A stretch of DNA of 64,000 bases from Bacteroidales bacterium Phil6 (GCA_002633315.1 NWBN01000008.1:43419-107418); one strand, 5' to 3'. Shown: positions 1-9,638, numbered from the stretch's first letter. The notes: a model not told the origin generated them from the letters alone. Translations and numbers: made by a program.

Positions 1-3000
1 GACTGTTCCGACACTTGTTCGCCATTGCGATATACCAAATAATGAGCTGCCTCGGCTACACCTGTCCATGTCAAATCGACTGTATTGCCTTCCACATCAG
101 CAGTAAGATTTGTGACCGGGTCTAATGATAATACCACAAAAGAGGCAGGAAATTTAACATCGTCAATCCAAACACAATCTTCTCCTGAAGATATCGAATT
201 GTCCTTATAATAAGTCCATTTGAACTCGTGGATTCCCGGCGTCACCGTATAAGTAGCCATACTCCAATCTATAGAACCGCTGAATTGATCTACCAGTTCT
301 CTATCAATATAAAATAACAAAATGTCATAATCCTCCTCTGAAGACACTTTATAATAATAGGAGAACTCTCCCTCTGCCAACACCTCCACAGAAACCTTCA
401 TCGTTGTTGTCTGACTGTTCGATATTTGAGCACTTCTGGCAGAATATGTTCCAGAATGATAATTTTCATTATCTATTGTCCAATCATAATTTTCGAAAGT
501 CCAATCGAATTTTGAGAAGTCTCCTGTCTCAAAGTCATCAGCAATGGCACCTACCATAATTTGATACGAAGCCTCAGCTCCGTAATGACCTGCATTTGCG
601 GATACTGCCACTTCAAACATAGAACCTATTCCGGTATCATCCGATACTCTGAAAGGAGCCTCAACAACTGCTGTTTCTCCTGCAGCTAAAACTTCCACTG
701 TATATGAAATGGTCTCGAATTCAATATTCTGAGCTGCCGAGAATACATCAGTAACAATATTATAGGCAGGACTCGTTCCATTATTTGCAAGTTCTATTGT
801 CATAACACCTTCAGAACCTGCTGCAAGATTTGCTGTCGCAGATATAGCGTTTATGTTAAGTTTAGGCGCATGTAATGTAAGAGTAAATCTACTCTCCCAT
901 ACATCCGTACCGTCTGTAACATTAACAAATATCACTACACTTTCTTTATCAGGAACGTTGACATTAACTGAGAGATCAAATACACCTTCAATAGTATATG
1001 TCGAACCATTTTCTATTGTAGCCACTGAAGCCGTACTGTTCAACAATTCTACATATTCTGATTCTGTTGAAAGTGTCACTGTCATATTGTTTGCAGTTTC
1101 GGTACCAACATTTTCGAGAACCATATCGAATGACAATGTCTCACCATAATCTGCCTGTTGGTTTTCATCATTAAGATCAACACCTTTGCATACGATGTAT
1201 GGACCATCCAATGCTGCAGCAGGAACTGTAACTATATATGGTTCATACTGAGGATGTGTCACAACAATATTTACATCACCGCCTGATGTTATAGGTGTCA
1301 ACGGAATCTCCGTTGTTCCGGTCTCATCAATCATACCGGCTCCATAAAGGATACCATCTTTAGAAATACCCACATAAGAACCTGGAGCTGCTGTAATAGA
1401 GTATGTCGAAACACCTATCGGCAATGTTGGAAGGTGCGAAACATCATTCACTTCAGGTTGTGTACGATAAGGCATCACAGAACCGTCACCAAATACATGG
1501 TAAGCTTCCCAATAATACAAAGGACCTACAGAAATCTCATAACCACTTTCTGTCGCATAACATACTGCTAGATTACCGACAAAAGCTGTTGATGAAAGGG
1601 TATTATACATACCATCAAGCCACATGGCATCATAAGTACCCATTGTGGTATTTTCATACAACGGCATCTGTCCGTTTACCTGAGATGTAGCACCTACACC
1701 AAAATAATAATCTTCATACCAATATGTATTAGGTACAGAACCTATATAACCAAAAGCAGCTTTTTCTTCAGCACGAATCATCGCCTCGGCAAAACACTCA
1801 GATGTAAAACCCCAGTTACCGGCAACACAGCAGTTTCCCATTGCCCAAAAATACTTGCCCGTATTTGTGAGGTTATGTACATCATTAACTGTAAATGAAG
1901 GATCTGCCCAACTTGTGTCACCACCATGAGCCGTATAGTTGGCAAAACCGACTCCGGTATTCAAATGTTCATAACATCCTGTATAATTATTCAGATACGC
2001 ATATACATTATCAAAACCATGTTCTTCATTAAAATAATATGTTGTAGCATAATTTATGGTTGGTTGTGCCACCAATGGATTCCAATAACTATCAGCACCG
2101 GCAATCAACAATACATTATTCAGATAGGAAGGATCCGGCATGGTATATTGTTCATAAACCAAAATTTTATTGATAATAGCATCCATCTGTGCCGTTGTCT
2201 CGGCCGACATACGGCTGTAATACATATCAGGAAAATAATCATCATCGACAGTACCATAATAAAGGTCTGACACCATGTGAGTTTCAGAAGCAGAATTCGT
2301 CGAAGGAGCCACCTGGTCTTCGTCGCCGAAAATGACAACAAAAGTAGGAGCCTGACCTGCTGCCACCCCCTCATCATATTTGTTTTTTATAAATTGTTTT
2401 ATATCAGCACTTGAAGTACCAATCTCATCAGTATAATTAACGTCAAGATAAATACCTTTCATGGTTTTCCATTCAATCCATGGCTGCATGGATTCTTCAA
2501 ACATACGGTTTGCAATAACAAGCATCTTGACAGGTGACATCCATAAATCAGGATGGTCATCATAAACATCCTGTATTGCCCTGTTGTTGAATAACTGTTG
2601 ATATACTATACTAAAATAAGGACTGAACGTATTAATTAATGTATTCTCAGTCAACTGGATATCTGCATCGTTGAAAGTCACTTCCACTTCAATGTCATTA
2701 TAGACACGGATAGTATTGTTTGAAGGGTTATAACTTACAGGATTAACCTGAAGAGTACCTATTTGTATGCCACGCATAGTTCCGAGAACCTCGACTTCCG
2801 CTATGGGACGTTCATTATAAGATCTTGCATTATATGATGCTGCATTGTAAACGAACTCTACATCCTCAGGATTAATATCTTTTCTTACAGACGGTTGATT
2901 GGGATACACCTTTTCAATACCGTATTCTGATAATTTATACTCTTTAGTAGTATAATTTTTAATTGTGACTACCGGTGTCGAACCGAAAGGAACTGCCAAC

Positions 3001-3290
3001 AACTCGCGAATAACAGGCAATTGAGGTGATCCTGCCTCTCCTGATGGAATTGAGTTGTTAAAACTTAAGATTGAAAACACGCCTTTTTCGGTATTGACAT
3101 TACCAGCCTCTATACTATTGATAGAGAATGTGGCATTAAAACCTTTCATCGACATGTTTGATGAGTGAACACCTTTGGCATTCGACGGATTAAGGTCGAT
3201 ATGACTTTGAGCAAAAAGTGACATGCTTAACAAAAACATGACACAAGTCATTGCCATTTTCCTAAAAGTAAAATTCTGTAATCTTTTCAT
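1..3290 (-). CDS. Gingipain-like cysteine protease (peptidase C25), 3' end outside window
   Basis: Secreted cysteine endopeptidase. About 1096 codons lie in the window and the C-terminus is cut by the left edge. Seen: a signal peptide (start MKRLQNFTF, ending near SLFAQS), a propeptide-like region (about residues 25-245), a C25 catalytic region (about 250-600), an Ig-like stretch, a cleaved-adhesin-type jelly-roll domain near 915-1035 (begins DDFETGDFSKFDW), then the start of a fibronectin-III-like domain. The catalytic pair fits the gingipain pattern: His455 in TAHGGDTSWAD and Cys487 in WAMGNCC. Stretches such as YWEAYHVFGDGSVMPYR closely resemble Porphyromonas RgpB as I remember it. Known of the family: exported by T9SS and activated by propeptide removal. 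The sorting domain would lie outside the window. Whether it prefers Arg or Lys cannot be judged here. The family call is firm; the host role is unknown. Confidence 0.88.
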   Translation of the reverse strand, partial: MKRLQNFTFRKMAMTCVMFLLSMSLFAQSHIDLNPSNAKGVHSSNMSMKGFNATFSINSIEAGNVNTEKGVFSILSFNNSIPSGEAGSPQLPVIRELLAVPFGSTPVVTIKNYTTKEYKLSEYGIEKVYPNQPSVRKDINPEDVEFVYNAASYNARSYNERPIAEVEVLGTMRGIQIGTLQVNPVSYNPSNNTIRVYNDIEVEVTFNDADIQLTENTLINTFSPYFSIVYQQLFNNRAIQDVYDDHPDLWMSPVKMLVIANRMFEESMQPWIEWKTMKGIYLDVNYTDEIGTSSADIKQFIKNKYDEGVAAGQAPTFVVIFGDEDQVAPSTNSASETHMVSDLYYGTVDDDYFPDMYYSRMSAETTAQMDAIINKILVYEQYTMPDPSYLNNVLLIAGADSYWNPLVAQPTINYATTYYFNEEHGFDNVYAYLNNYTGCYEHLNTGVGFANYTAHGGDTSWADPSFTVNDVHNLTNTGKYFWAMGNCCVAGNWGFTSECFAEAMIRAEEKAAFGYIGSVPNTYWYEDYYFGVGATSQVNGQMPLYENTTMGTYDAMWLDGMYNTLSSTAFVGNLAVCYATESGYEISVGPLYYWEAYHVFGDGSVMPYRTQPEVNDVSHLPTLPIGVSTYSITAAPGSYVGISKDGILYGAGMIDETGTTEIPLTPITSGGDVNIVVTHPQYEPYIVTVPAAALDGPYIVCKGVDLNDENQQADYGETLSFDMVLENVGTETANNMTVTLSTESEYVELLNSTASVATIENGSTYTIEGVFDLSVNVNVPDKESVVIFVNVTDGTDVWESRFTLTLHAPKLNINAISATANLAAGSEGVMTIELANNGTSPAYNIVTDVFSAAQNIEFETISYTVEVLAAGETAVVEAPFRVSDDTGIGSMFEVAVSANAGHYGAEASYQIMVGAIADDFETGDFSKFDWTFENYDWTIDNENYHSGTYSARSAQISNSQTTTMKVSVEVLAEGEFSYYYKVSSEEDYDILLFYIDRELVDQFSGSIDWSMATYTVTPGIHEFKWTYYKDNSISSGEDCVWIDDVKFPASFVVLSLDPVTNLTADVEGNTVDLTWTGVAEAAHYLVYRNGEQVSEQ

Positions 3291-3466
3291 CTGAAACTTG
3301 TTAAATTATTGGTTAAAAATTATTTATATCTATCTTAATTTCCCTAATATGTTTTACGAAAACGCATCTATTCAAAAGATCTCAACATAAAGTATAATTC
3401 TGTTTTTGTCCTTTCAACCACACTTCACAAGCAAAATCACTTTTCACAATCACACTTTTCAATTTG

Positions 3467-3474
3467 CAAAGATA
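3467..3474 (-). promoter_or_regulatory. Candidate -7 box for the gingipain-like gene
   Basis: On the minus strand this reads TATCTTTG, a perfect match to the Bacteroidota -7 consensus TAnnTTTG, followed by CA. It would leave a leader of about 170 nt. No convincing -33 TTTG lies at the usual spacing. Confidence 0.35.
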
Positions 3475-3588
3475 ATCATTCTATCAAAAAAAATAAATAT
3501 TTTTTTGGTTTTTTTAAAACTTTTTATACACAATAGTATTAAACGTACAGCTTTTTTATATCTCTCAATCCACTGACAACATAAACAA

Positions 3589-3618
3589 AGCCTCTTCAAC
3601 GTTATTGTCAAAGAGGCT
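3589..3618 (-). terminator. Hairpin terminator after the S41 peptidase gene
   Basis: Inverted repeat AGCCTCTT / AAGAGGCT (8 bp, 14-nt loop). On the minus strand it is followed by TTGTTTATG. It sits 27 nt past the stop codon at 3645. Confidence 0.6.
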
Positions 3619-3644
3619 GATATTTGAAAGTCGGATAATTATCA

Positions 3645-5255
3645 TTATTTACCATTCAAAATGTCATTATACATTCTTTTATTGTGAAGAACCTCAAGAG
3701 CTTTTTTTACGGCATCATCCTCACGCATAGTTACTTGATAATAATTCTCGATATCCCATATATTTCTGGCTATCAATGCTTTAATCTGCATTTTCAACAA
3801 CTTTTCCGAACGTTTGTACTGTTCATCATCCCAGGTCACGCCTTCTTTTTCTGCCAATGTCCGCAAATCATCTATCATGGAATCTGTAATTTCAAAGCTG
3901 TCATTGTAGGATTCAAACGCAGGATATTTTTCTTTGACTGCGTCTCTGTTTTCAAGTACATAATCCATAACATAACGGTTCATGACTCCTTTCCTAAGGA
4001 CATCAGTATATAACCTCGATGAAAACGTTGTATCGACAGGTATGAAAATATCGGGCATTATACCGCCTCCACCATAAACCGTCCTACCGTTTTTCATCGT
4101 TGCATATTTGAGAGAATCAGGGAACTGTATGCTGTCAGCATGATAGTACTCTCCATGATTGTATCGTTTAGTCAGTTCTTTGTAATAATCATCTGCACCA
4201 TTATCATACGAGCGTTGGATACATCTGCCGGTAGGGGTATGATAGCGAGCCGTTGTCAGACGTATTAGAGAACCATCCGGCAGCATGAAAGGTCTCTGTA
4301 CCAAGCCTTTACCAAAAGAGCGGCGACCGATAAGCACGCCTCTGTCCCAATCCTGCACTGCTCCGGACACTATCTCACTCGCCGAAGCAGAGCCCTCGTC
4401 TATAAGCACCACAAGCCCTCCATTTACAAAATTGCCGTTACCTTTTGTCTTTTCTACAACTTTGGGAGAATGCAATCCTTCGGTATAAACCACCACCTTA
4501 TCCTTGTCTATGAACTCGTTACACAGTTCTACTGCTATATTGAGATAACCGCCCGAATTACCTCTCAAATCAAAAATCAACGACTTCATATTTTGTTCTT
4601 TCAGTTTTTCCAACGAAGCTCTAAACTCATCTGCCGATGACTTGGCAAATCTGTCAAGTCTGATATATCCTACATTTTTGTCCAACATAAACGCCGCATC
4701 TATGCTATTCAAGGGTATCTTATCTCTGACAACCTCAAAATCAATAAGTTCTTTCTCATCTCCCCTCTTTATTGTCAGAAGTACCTTAGACCCTTTCTTC
4801 CCCCTCAAACGTTTGGTAACATAATCGTTATCAACTTTCTTGCCGACAGAACTCTCCCCATCTATTTTGACAATTTTGTCACCAGCCATGATGCCGACTT
4901 TCTCAGAAGGTCCTCCTGATACCGGAGATACCACGAGTATTGTATCACGCAAAAGTTGAAATGTCACTCCAATACCTTCAAAACTGCCAACAAGTTTTTC
5001 ATTGGCTTTCTCAACATCCTCTTTAGAAATATAAGCCGAATGCGGGTCTAAATCTCTCAACATTCCCACAATTGCATCTTCTGTAACCTTTTTCAGGTCT
5101 GAACTGTCCACATAAAAATTATCTATAATATACAATGTGGTGCCAAGTTTTTGCAAAGTCTCTTTTTCATTCACAGAAATATTGTTTTGCGACATTGCAT
5201 CGCAACAATACACGAAAACCAATACTATAAAAAAACAAAATCTCAAATATCTCAT
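3645..5255 (-). CDS. S41 family C-terminal processing peptidase (CtpA-like)
   Basis: Envelope serine protease of the tail-specific / CtpA type, 536 aa, which in this family degrades or trims proteins from the C-terminus. Seen: an N-terminal hydrophobic signal segment (residues 1-21); a PDZ domain (about 88-175, with the ligand-loop-like FEGIGVTF); the S41 core (about 185-370). The catalytic pair is Ser291 in GSASASE and Lys316 in SFGKG, 25 residues apart as expected. A helical region of about 120 residues follows to the C-terminus. It lies 48 nt downstream of tsaC on the same strand and is probably co-transcribed with it. A hairpin terminator follows. Length and motifs are normal for Bacteroidota CtpA proteins. 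Confidence 0.92.
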   Translation of the reverse strand: MRYLRFCFFIVLVFVYCCDAMSQNNISVNEKETLQKLGTTLYIIDNFYVDSSDLKKVTEDAIVGMLRDLDPHSAYISKEDVEKANEKLVGSFEGIGVTFQLLRDTILVVSPVSGGPSEKVGIMAGDKIVKIDGESSVGKKVDNDYVTKRLRGKKGSKVLLTIKRGDEKELIDFEVVRDKIPLNSIDAAFMLDKNVGYIRLDRFAKSSADEFRASLEKLKEQNMKSLIFDLRGNSGGYLNIAVELCNEFIDKDKVVVYTEGLHSPKVVEKTKGNGNFVNGGLVVLIDEGSASASEIVSGAVQDWDRGVLIGRRSFGKGLVQRPFMLPDGSLIRLTTARYHTPTGRCIQRSYDNGADDYYKELTKRYNHGEYYHADSIQFPDSLKYATMKNGRTVYGGGGIMPDIFIPVDTTFSSRLYTDVLRKGVMNRYVMDYVLENRDAVKEKYPAFESYNDSFEITDSMIDDLRTLAEKEGVTWDDEQYKRSEKLLKMQIKALIARNIWDIENYYQVTMREDDAVKKALEVLHNKRMYNDILNGK

Positions 5256-5303
5256 ATACTATATTTATTTAATAACAAACATCGAAAAATTCTGTTCAGC
5301 AAA

Positions 5304-5879
5304 TCATGACCTGATAACTTTAAAAGTATTATCTTCAAACAGTCTTATTATTGTGGAAGGCTTAGGCTTTGTCAACACATCATGAAACAACAGCACTTCA
5401 TAGTCGACTAATTGTTTGACATTTTCAGAAATCTCGTCATAATACAGAGGAGAGGGGTCTCCACTGATATTCGCCGAAGTAGATGTAATAGGACGACCAA
5501 ATTTCTTGATAATCTCCTTACACAACTCGTTTGTAGTCACTCTGACACAAACAGTACCGTCTGCCGAAATATTTTTCGCTAATCCCTTTGATTCAGAATA
5601 TATTATACTTAAAGGATTATGAGCAGCAGCAATAAGGTCTCTTGCAACCGCAGGCATATTCACCACATAGTCGGATATCCTTTCTATGCTGTCAACAAGT
5701 ATTATAAGCCCTTTACCTAAAGGACGGTTTTTTATCCTAAAAAGCCGTTCCACAGCCTTACTGTTAGTAGCATCGCAACCTAATCCCCAAATAGTATCGG
5801 TGGGATACAAAATCACCTTGCCTTGCTTAAGATAATCCACACATCTGTTAACCTCTTGTTCAAATTCAACATCATTCAT
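5304..5879 (-). CDS. tsaC: L-threonylcarbamoyladenylate synthase (TsaC/Sua5/YrdC family)
   Basis: Makes threonylcarbamoyl-AMP from Thr, bicarbonate and ATP for the universal t6A37 tRNA modification. 191 aa, a single YrdC domain, cytoplasmic. Seen: the N-terminal strand-loop KVILYPTDTIWGLGCDA (21-37), the KNRPLGKGL stretch (50-58) carrying the KxR substrate residues, and STSANISGDPS (about 137-147), the second conserved motif. It lacks the C-terminal Sua5 domain, so it is the short TsaC form. It is the first gene of a two-gene unit with the S41 peptidase. A divergent promoter region separates it from the gene at 6171. Confidence 0.9.
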   Translation of the reverse strand: MNDVEFEQEVNRCVDYLKQGKVILYPTDTIWGLGCDATNSKAVERLFRIKNRPLGKGLIILVDSIERISDYVVNMPAVARDLIAAAHNPLSIIYSESKGLAKNISADGTVCVRVTTNELCKEIIKKFGRPITSTSANISGDPSPLYYDEISENVKQLVDYEVLLFHDVLTKPKPSTIIRLFEDNTFKVIRS

Positions 5880-6021
5880 AAAACTAAAGATTATTATATA
5901 TAATATTGATAATCGATATTTTAAAAATATAAAAACTTCTTTTCAATTTTCTAAACGAAAAAATAACGGATTTTGTTATCAATTGTATTGATTTTTGTTA
6001 AAAAATCCTAAAAATCTTTTA

Positions 6022-6055
6022 CAAAGATAAACATTTTATTTTGATTCATTCCAAA
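6022..6055 (-). promoter_or_regulatory. Candidate promoter for tsaC
   Basis: On the minus strand TTTG (6055-6052) is followed after 22 nt by a perfect -7 box TATCTTTG (6029-6022). Spacing is one base longer than usual. The leader would be about 140 nt. Confidence 0.45.
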
Positions 6056-6075
6056 ACAAGAAAGAAAATTATTAT

Positions 6076-6083
6076 CTTTGCAA
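6076..6083 (+). promoter_or_regulatory. Candidate -7 box for the gene at 6171
   Basis: TATCTTTG followed by CAAGC, a perfect match to TAnnTTTG. No -33 TTTG at standard distance. It sits back to back with the tsaC promoter. Confidence 0.45.
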
Positions 6084-6170
6084 GCAAAATAAAATCATCG
6101 GATTTTTTGAAATCTTCATATATTTCAGTCGATATTCTGACTATCCGAAGCAAGAGAACTCATCGATAAT

Positions 6171-8234
6171 ATGTGGTTGATAGTTATCGCTTTATTAATA
6201 GGTGTCATTTATGCCTCGTTGCTTTATCTGTTCGACAAAAAACGTCAATACAGTATAAAACTTGCAGTATTGTTGTTTTTATTAAGGACATTGGCGACAG
6301 CATTGCTTATACTACTGTTTTTCAATCCTGTCATTAAACAAAAGACGAGTATCACAGAAGACCCCATATTGGTTGTATTGCAAGACAACAGCGCTTCGTT
6401 GGTTTCCGGCAGTGACTCTTCATTTTTCGAAAACGAATATCCTGAGTTATTTAATAATTTGAAAGACAGACTATTAGAGGATTATAACGTTGACATATAC
6501 CTCATAGGTGAGTCTTTAACAGAAGGTGACAGCATCAATTTTGAAGAGAATTATACTGACATCGATTATGCTTTTGAAAGGATACGACGTCTTTATTCGA
6601 AAAAAAATGTCGGAGCCGTATTACTATTGTCTGATGGCATTTACAATAGAGGAATAGCACCTGAATTGCGTACTGAAAACTATCCATTCCCTATTTATGC
6701 CGTGACTCTCGGTGATACTACGAGACACCCGGATTTTCTCGTAAATGACGTGAGATACAATAAAACAGTTTCTTCAGGAATGTCTTTCCCAATCAGAGCT
6801 ACAGTCAATGCCGTAAACTGCAGGAATGAAACAATGAACATTAGTATCAAAGTCAACAATGAGATAGTTGACAGCAAGAACATTACGATAAATACCGATA
6901 GATTTTCCCAAACCATAGACTTCATGTTGCAGGCCAATAATGAAGGAAGTATGCAGATTGAGGTTTTTGTTGACGGGCTGAAAAATGAAATACAGACAAA
7001 AAACAACAGACGACGTTTCTTTGTCGATGTCTTGGATCGCAAATACAAAATACTGTGTATTGCTCAAGCCCCTCATCCTGATATTGCAGCAATAAAAAGC
7101 ACACTTGGCGACAATTTCGACATGCAAATTATCTTCGATGTAAACGACATAAAAGACCTGTCGGATTATAACCTCTTGATATTGCACCAGATACCATATA
7201 CATCCATGGCATCTTTCGAATCATTGAAACACATATTGGGTGACAATAAAAAACTTCCCATCTTGACAATAATAGGCAAAAATACTGATTATGAAGAAAT
7301 TAACAAGATTCAAAATGCCGTAAGTTTGAAAAAAGGAGCCGTTCAATCCGTTCTGGAAGTCAAAGCACGCTACAACAACAATTTCGCTCTTTTCAATACA
7401 GAAAGTAAATTGAAAGAACAGATAACAACATTTCCACCCCTTGCTGTACAACATACTGAAATGTCATTCAACATGGGACGAGAAGATCTTATTTTTGCAA
7501 ATATTGGTGACATGCAGACACAATTTCCTCTTTTGACATTCACCACCGACCCTGAAGGAAGAAAGACAGCTTTTCTTTTTGGTACAGGAATATGGCAATG
7601 GAGATTGTATGATTATTTCAAAAACGACAATCATTCCGGATTTGACGAATTAATCAGTAAAACAGTGCGTTATCTGATTATTGACAAAGACAAAGAACTG
7701 GACATTTTCCACAAGGAAAGTTATCAAAACAACGAAAAGATACGTTTTACCGCAGAAATGTTGAATCCTGCCGGAGAACTCATCAACGAGCCTGAACTGA
7801 TGATACGTATGTTCAACAAACACACCAAAGAAACTTTCGACTTTATTTTCTCTAAAGACGAAAACAGATATATTCTAAATGCCGGCATCTTGCCGGAAGG
7901 CACGTATTCTTATACTGCACAAGCCACTTCAGGCAACATACAATACAAAACTCAAGGCAATTTTGAAGTCATCGCAACGAGCATCGAGGCACAAGACGTT
8001 ACTGCCAACCATAGCAGAATGTCACTCATTGCTGAACATACCGGTGCTAAAGCATATTTGCTCAACGACATGGATTCTTTATTCGAAGACCTCAATCATG
8101 ACAAAAGGATTACATCAATATCAAGACAAGAGACCCGTTATGATGATTTAATACAATTGAAAGGTATTTTCTTCATCATCATGATTTTGCTGACTGTCGA
8201 ATGGCTTTTGCGAAAGATATTCGGAACATACTGA
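6171..8234 (+). CDS. Inner-membrane protein with VWA-like domain
   Basis: 687 aa membrane protein of a type common in Bacteroidota; its precise function is unknown. Seen: two N-terminal transmembrane helices (about 1-20 and 32-52), a large extracytoplasmic region, and one C-terminal helix (about 662-682) ending in a short basic tail. Just after the second helix a von Willebrand A-like segment begins. It has a metal-site-type D-x-S-x-S (D72 N S74 A S76) and a later LLLSDGIYNRG stretch (about 151-161). The middle region (about 290-500) resembles the glutamine-amidotransferase-like fold often found in these proteins (inference). It starts at ATG 6171, about 90 nt after a good -7 box. The slyD gene follows after 39 nt and is likely co-transcribed. 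Confidence 0.7.
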   Translation: MWLIVIALLIGVIYASLLYLFDKKRQYSIKLAVLLFLLRTLATALLILLFFNPVIKQKTSITEDPILVVLQDNSASLVSGSDSSFFENEYPELFNNLKDRLLEDYNVDIYLIGESLTEGDSINFEENYTDIDYAFERIRRLYSKKNVGAVLLLSDGIYNRGIAPELRTENYPFPIYAVTLGDTTRHPDFLVNDVRYNKTVSSGMSFPIRATVNAVNCRNETMNISIKVNNEIVDSKNITINTDRFSQTIDFMLQANNEGSMQIEVFVDGLKNEIQTKNNRRRFFVDVLDRKYKILCIAQAPHPDIAAIKSTLGDNFDMQIIFDVNDIKDLSDYNLLILHQIPYTSMASFESLKHILGDNKKLPILTIIGKNTDYEEINKIQNAVSLKKGAVQSVLEVKARYNNNFALFNTESKLKEQITTFPPLAVQHTEMSFNMGREDLIFANIGDMQTQFPLLTFTTDPEGRKTAFLFGTGIWQWRLYDYFKNDNHSGFDELISKTVRYLIIDKDKELDIFHKESYQNNEKIRFTAEMLNPAGELINEPELMIRMFNKHTKETFDFIFSKDENRYILNAGILPEGTYSYTAQATSGNIQYKTQGNFEVIATSIEAQDVTANHSRMSLIAEHTGAKAYLLNDMDSLFEDLNHDKRITSISRQETRYDDLIQLKGIFFIIMILLTVEWLLRKIFGTY

Positions 8235-8273
8235 CATTTGAATCGTTTTAAATTACAACATAAATATAGAATA

Positions 8274-8828
8274 ATGAAGATAGCAAAAAACACATTGGTC
8301 ACCATGACGTATATCTTGCGTCGTGAGAATGAAAACGGAGAGATTATACAGGAAGTCAAAGAAGACAAGCCTTTTGATGCCATTTTAGGCAAGGGCATGT
8401 TGCTTCCAAAATTTGAAGAAAACCTTATGGATCTCGAGCCCGGCGACACATTCAGCTTCCCTCTTACTCCTAAAGAAGGATATGGCGAATTTGACGAGAC
8501 CAGACTTATGGATGTCAACAAAGAGATTTTTATGAACAACGGAGTATTGAATACCGAATTATGCAAAGAAGGAGCACAAGTTTGGTTCAGTTCCGGCGAC
8601 GGTTCTCAACCTTTCCCCGGTATTGTGAAAGAGATTCACGACTCTACTGTCACTGTCGATTTCAACCATGAATTGGCGGGAGTGCCACTATATTTCACAG
8701 GAAAGATTCTTGAGGTTCGCGATGCTTCAGACATAGATTGCGGCTGTGGGCATTGCCACGGCAGCTGTTGCGATACCGAAGACAACAACGATTGTGGCTG
8801 TTGTTGTGACGGCGGTTGCAACAGTTGA
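8274..8828 (+). CDS. slyD: FKBP-type peptidyl-prolyl isomerase, SlyD-like, with Cys-rich tail
   Basis: Cytoplasmic prolyl isomerase/chaperone, and in some bacteria a nickel chaperone. I choose ATG 8274 (MKIAKNTLV, 184 aa) because the family begins right before the first beta-strand. An upstream in-frame ATG at 8238 would only add an unrelated 12-residue extension. Seen: FKBP core halves (about 1-70 and 132-150) around an insert-in-flap chaperone domain (about 75-130), with the typical PFDAILGKGMLLPKFEENL and LTPKEGYGEFDE. The last 30 residues hold ten cysteines and two histidines (Cys156, 158, 161, 165, 166, 174, 176-178, 182), a metal-binding tail like that of SlyD but richer in Cys than His. 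A perfect 13-bp hairpin terminator follows. Confidence 0.9.
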   Translation: MKIAKNTLVTMTYILRRENENGEIIQEVKEDKPFDAILGKGMLLPKFEENLMDLEPGDTFSFPLTPKEGYGEFDETRLMDVNKEIFMNNGVLNTELCKEGAQVWFSSGDGSQPFPGIVKEIHDSTVTVDFNHELAGVPLYFTGKILEVRDASDIDCGCGHCHGSCCDTEDNNDCGCCCDGGCNS

Positions 8829-8838
8829 CAATTTCAAA

Positions 8839-8871
8839 AATAACAGTTGGATTATTTGTCCAACTGTTATT
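8839..8871 (+). terminator. Terminator after slyD
   Basis: Perfect 13-bp inverted repeat AATAACAGTTGGA / TCCAACTGTTATT with a 7-nt loop, followed by TTATATG. It lies 10 nt after the slyD stop. Confidence 0.85.
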
Positions 8872-8943
8872 TTATATGCATCAAAAAACATATCTAAAAA
8901 CACTCTTTGATAAGCAACTACTTCCTATAATATTATACAAAAA

Positions 8944-8970
8944 AGTGTGCCGAACAAAATACGACACACT
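8944..8970 (-). terminator. Terminator after the beta-barrel gene at 8997
   Basis: On the minus strand AGTGTGTCG pairs with CGGCACACT (9 bp including one G-U), followed by TTTTTTG. It lies 27 nt past the stop. Confidence 0.75.
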
Positions 8971-8996
8971 CATTATACTTAAAAAATCAAATATTA

Positions 8997-9638
8997 TTAA
9001 AACACGTAAATAATACCCAATGTAATAGGCGAATTATTGTTAACTCCAAAATAGAAATTGTTGTCAATCGTTTCAACATCTAAATTGGAAAATTCACCAA
9101 ACTCTGTTTCCTTTATAGATTGATAACCTAATTGAAGGAGGTTGAGATTACTGTAGAACAAAATATTGTCTGTCAAGGAATATGAAATACCCGGTACAAC
9201 AGAAACACCCCAAATATTGGTCTTGTTAATATCGACTGTTGTATTAGCAGCAGTACCTTTTGTTTTAGCATACGAATATGTAAACATAGCATCCGCATAC
9301 AAATCGATATCGCCAAAATTAGCGAAAACATAACGGAAATATGGAGACACACTAAATGAATTCAATGTTCCCTTTAATTCCTCATTCAATTCTTTCTCCT
9401 TAACAGTTGTTGTTGAAAAACCCAATACAATACCGGCACCCATATTATCATTAAACATATAACCGACACTTGGGTTAAAATAGAAAGTAAAACTTTTAGG
9501 ACCATCGGTTGTTGTGGAATTTGCAGTCACTTTATTAGCGGTTGTTCCCAATCCTATATTACCACCTACAAAAAGTTGTGCGTTGCAGAAAAATGCTGCT
9601 GCCACAAAAACTAAAGTGAAAAATAATTTTTTCATCAT
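8997..9638 (-). CDS. Outer-membrane beta-barrel protein
   Basis: 213 aa exported protein. Seen: a clear signal peptide (MMKKLFFTLVFVAAAFFCNA, cut before QLFVGG), then alternating hydrophobic/polar beta-strands with Gly- and aromatic-rich turns (GGNIGLG, FYFNPSVGYMF, MGAGIVLGFS). The C-terminal strand ends in Phe (ITLGIIYVF), typical of proteins inserted by the Bam machinery. It resembles the small OmpW/OmpX-like barrels abundant in Bacteroidota; a specific substrate is not inferable. It is monocistronic, with its own terminator at 8944-8970 and a candidate promoter at 9721. Either of the two tandem Met codons could start it. Confidence 0.78.
   Translation of the reverse strand: MMKKLFFTLVFVAAAFFCNAQLFVGGNIGLGTTANKVTANSTTTDGPKSFTFYFNPSVGYMFNDNMGAGIVLGFSTTTVKEKELNEELKGTLNSFSVSPYFRYVFANFGDIDLYADAMFTYSYAKTKGTAANTTVDINKTNIWGVSVVPGISYSLTDNILFYSNLNLLQLGYQSIKETEFGEFSNLDVETIDNNFYFGVNNNSPITLGIIYVF

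Larger units (their letters stand above)
3291..3644. other. Intergenic region, 354 nt
   Basis: Very AT-rich gap between two minus-strand genes. It holds the hairpin terminator of the upstream S41 peptidase gene (3589-3618) and a candidate -7 box for the protease gene. I see no open reading frame with coding character and no other structure. Confidence 0.6.

Noticed and set aside
1926..2377. Small frames on both strands near 2 kb
   Set aside because: They lie across the gingipain catalytic domain in other frames and lack coding character.
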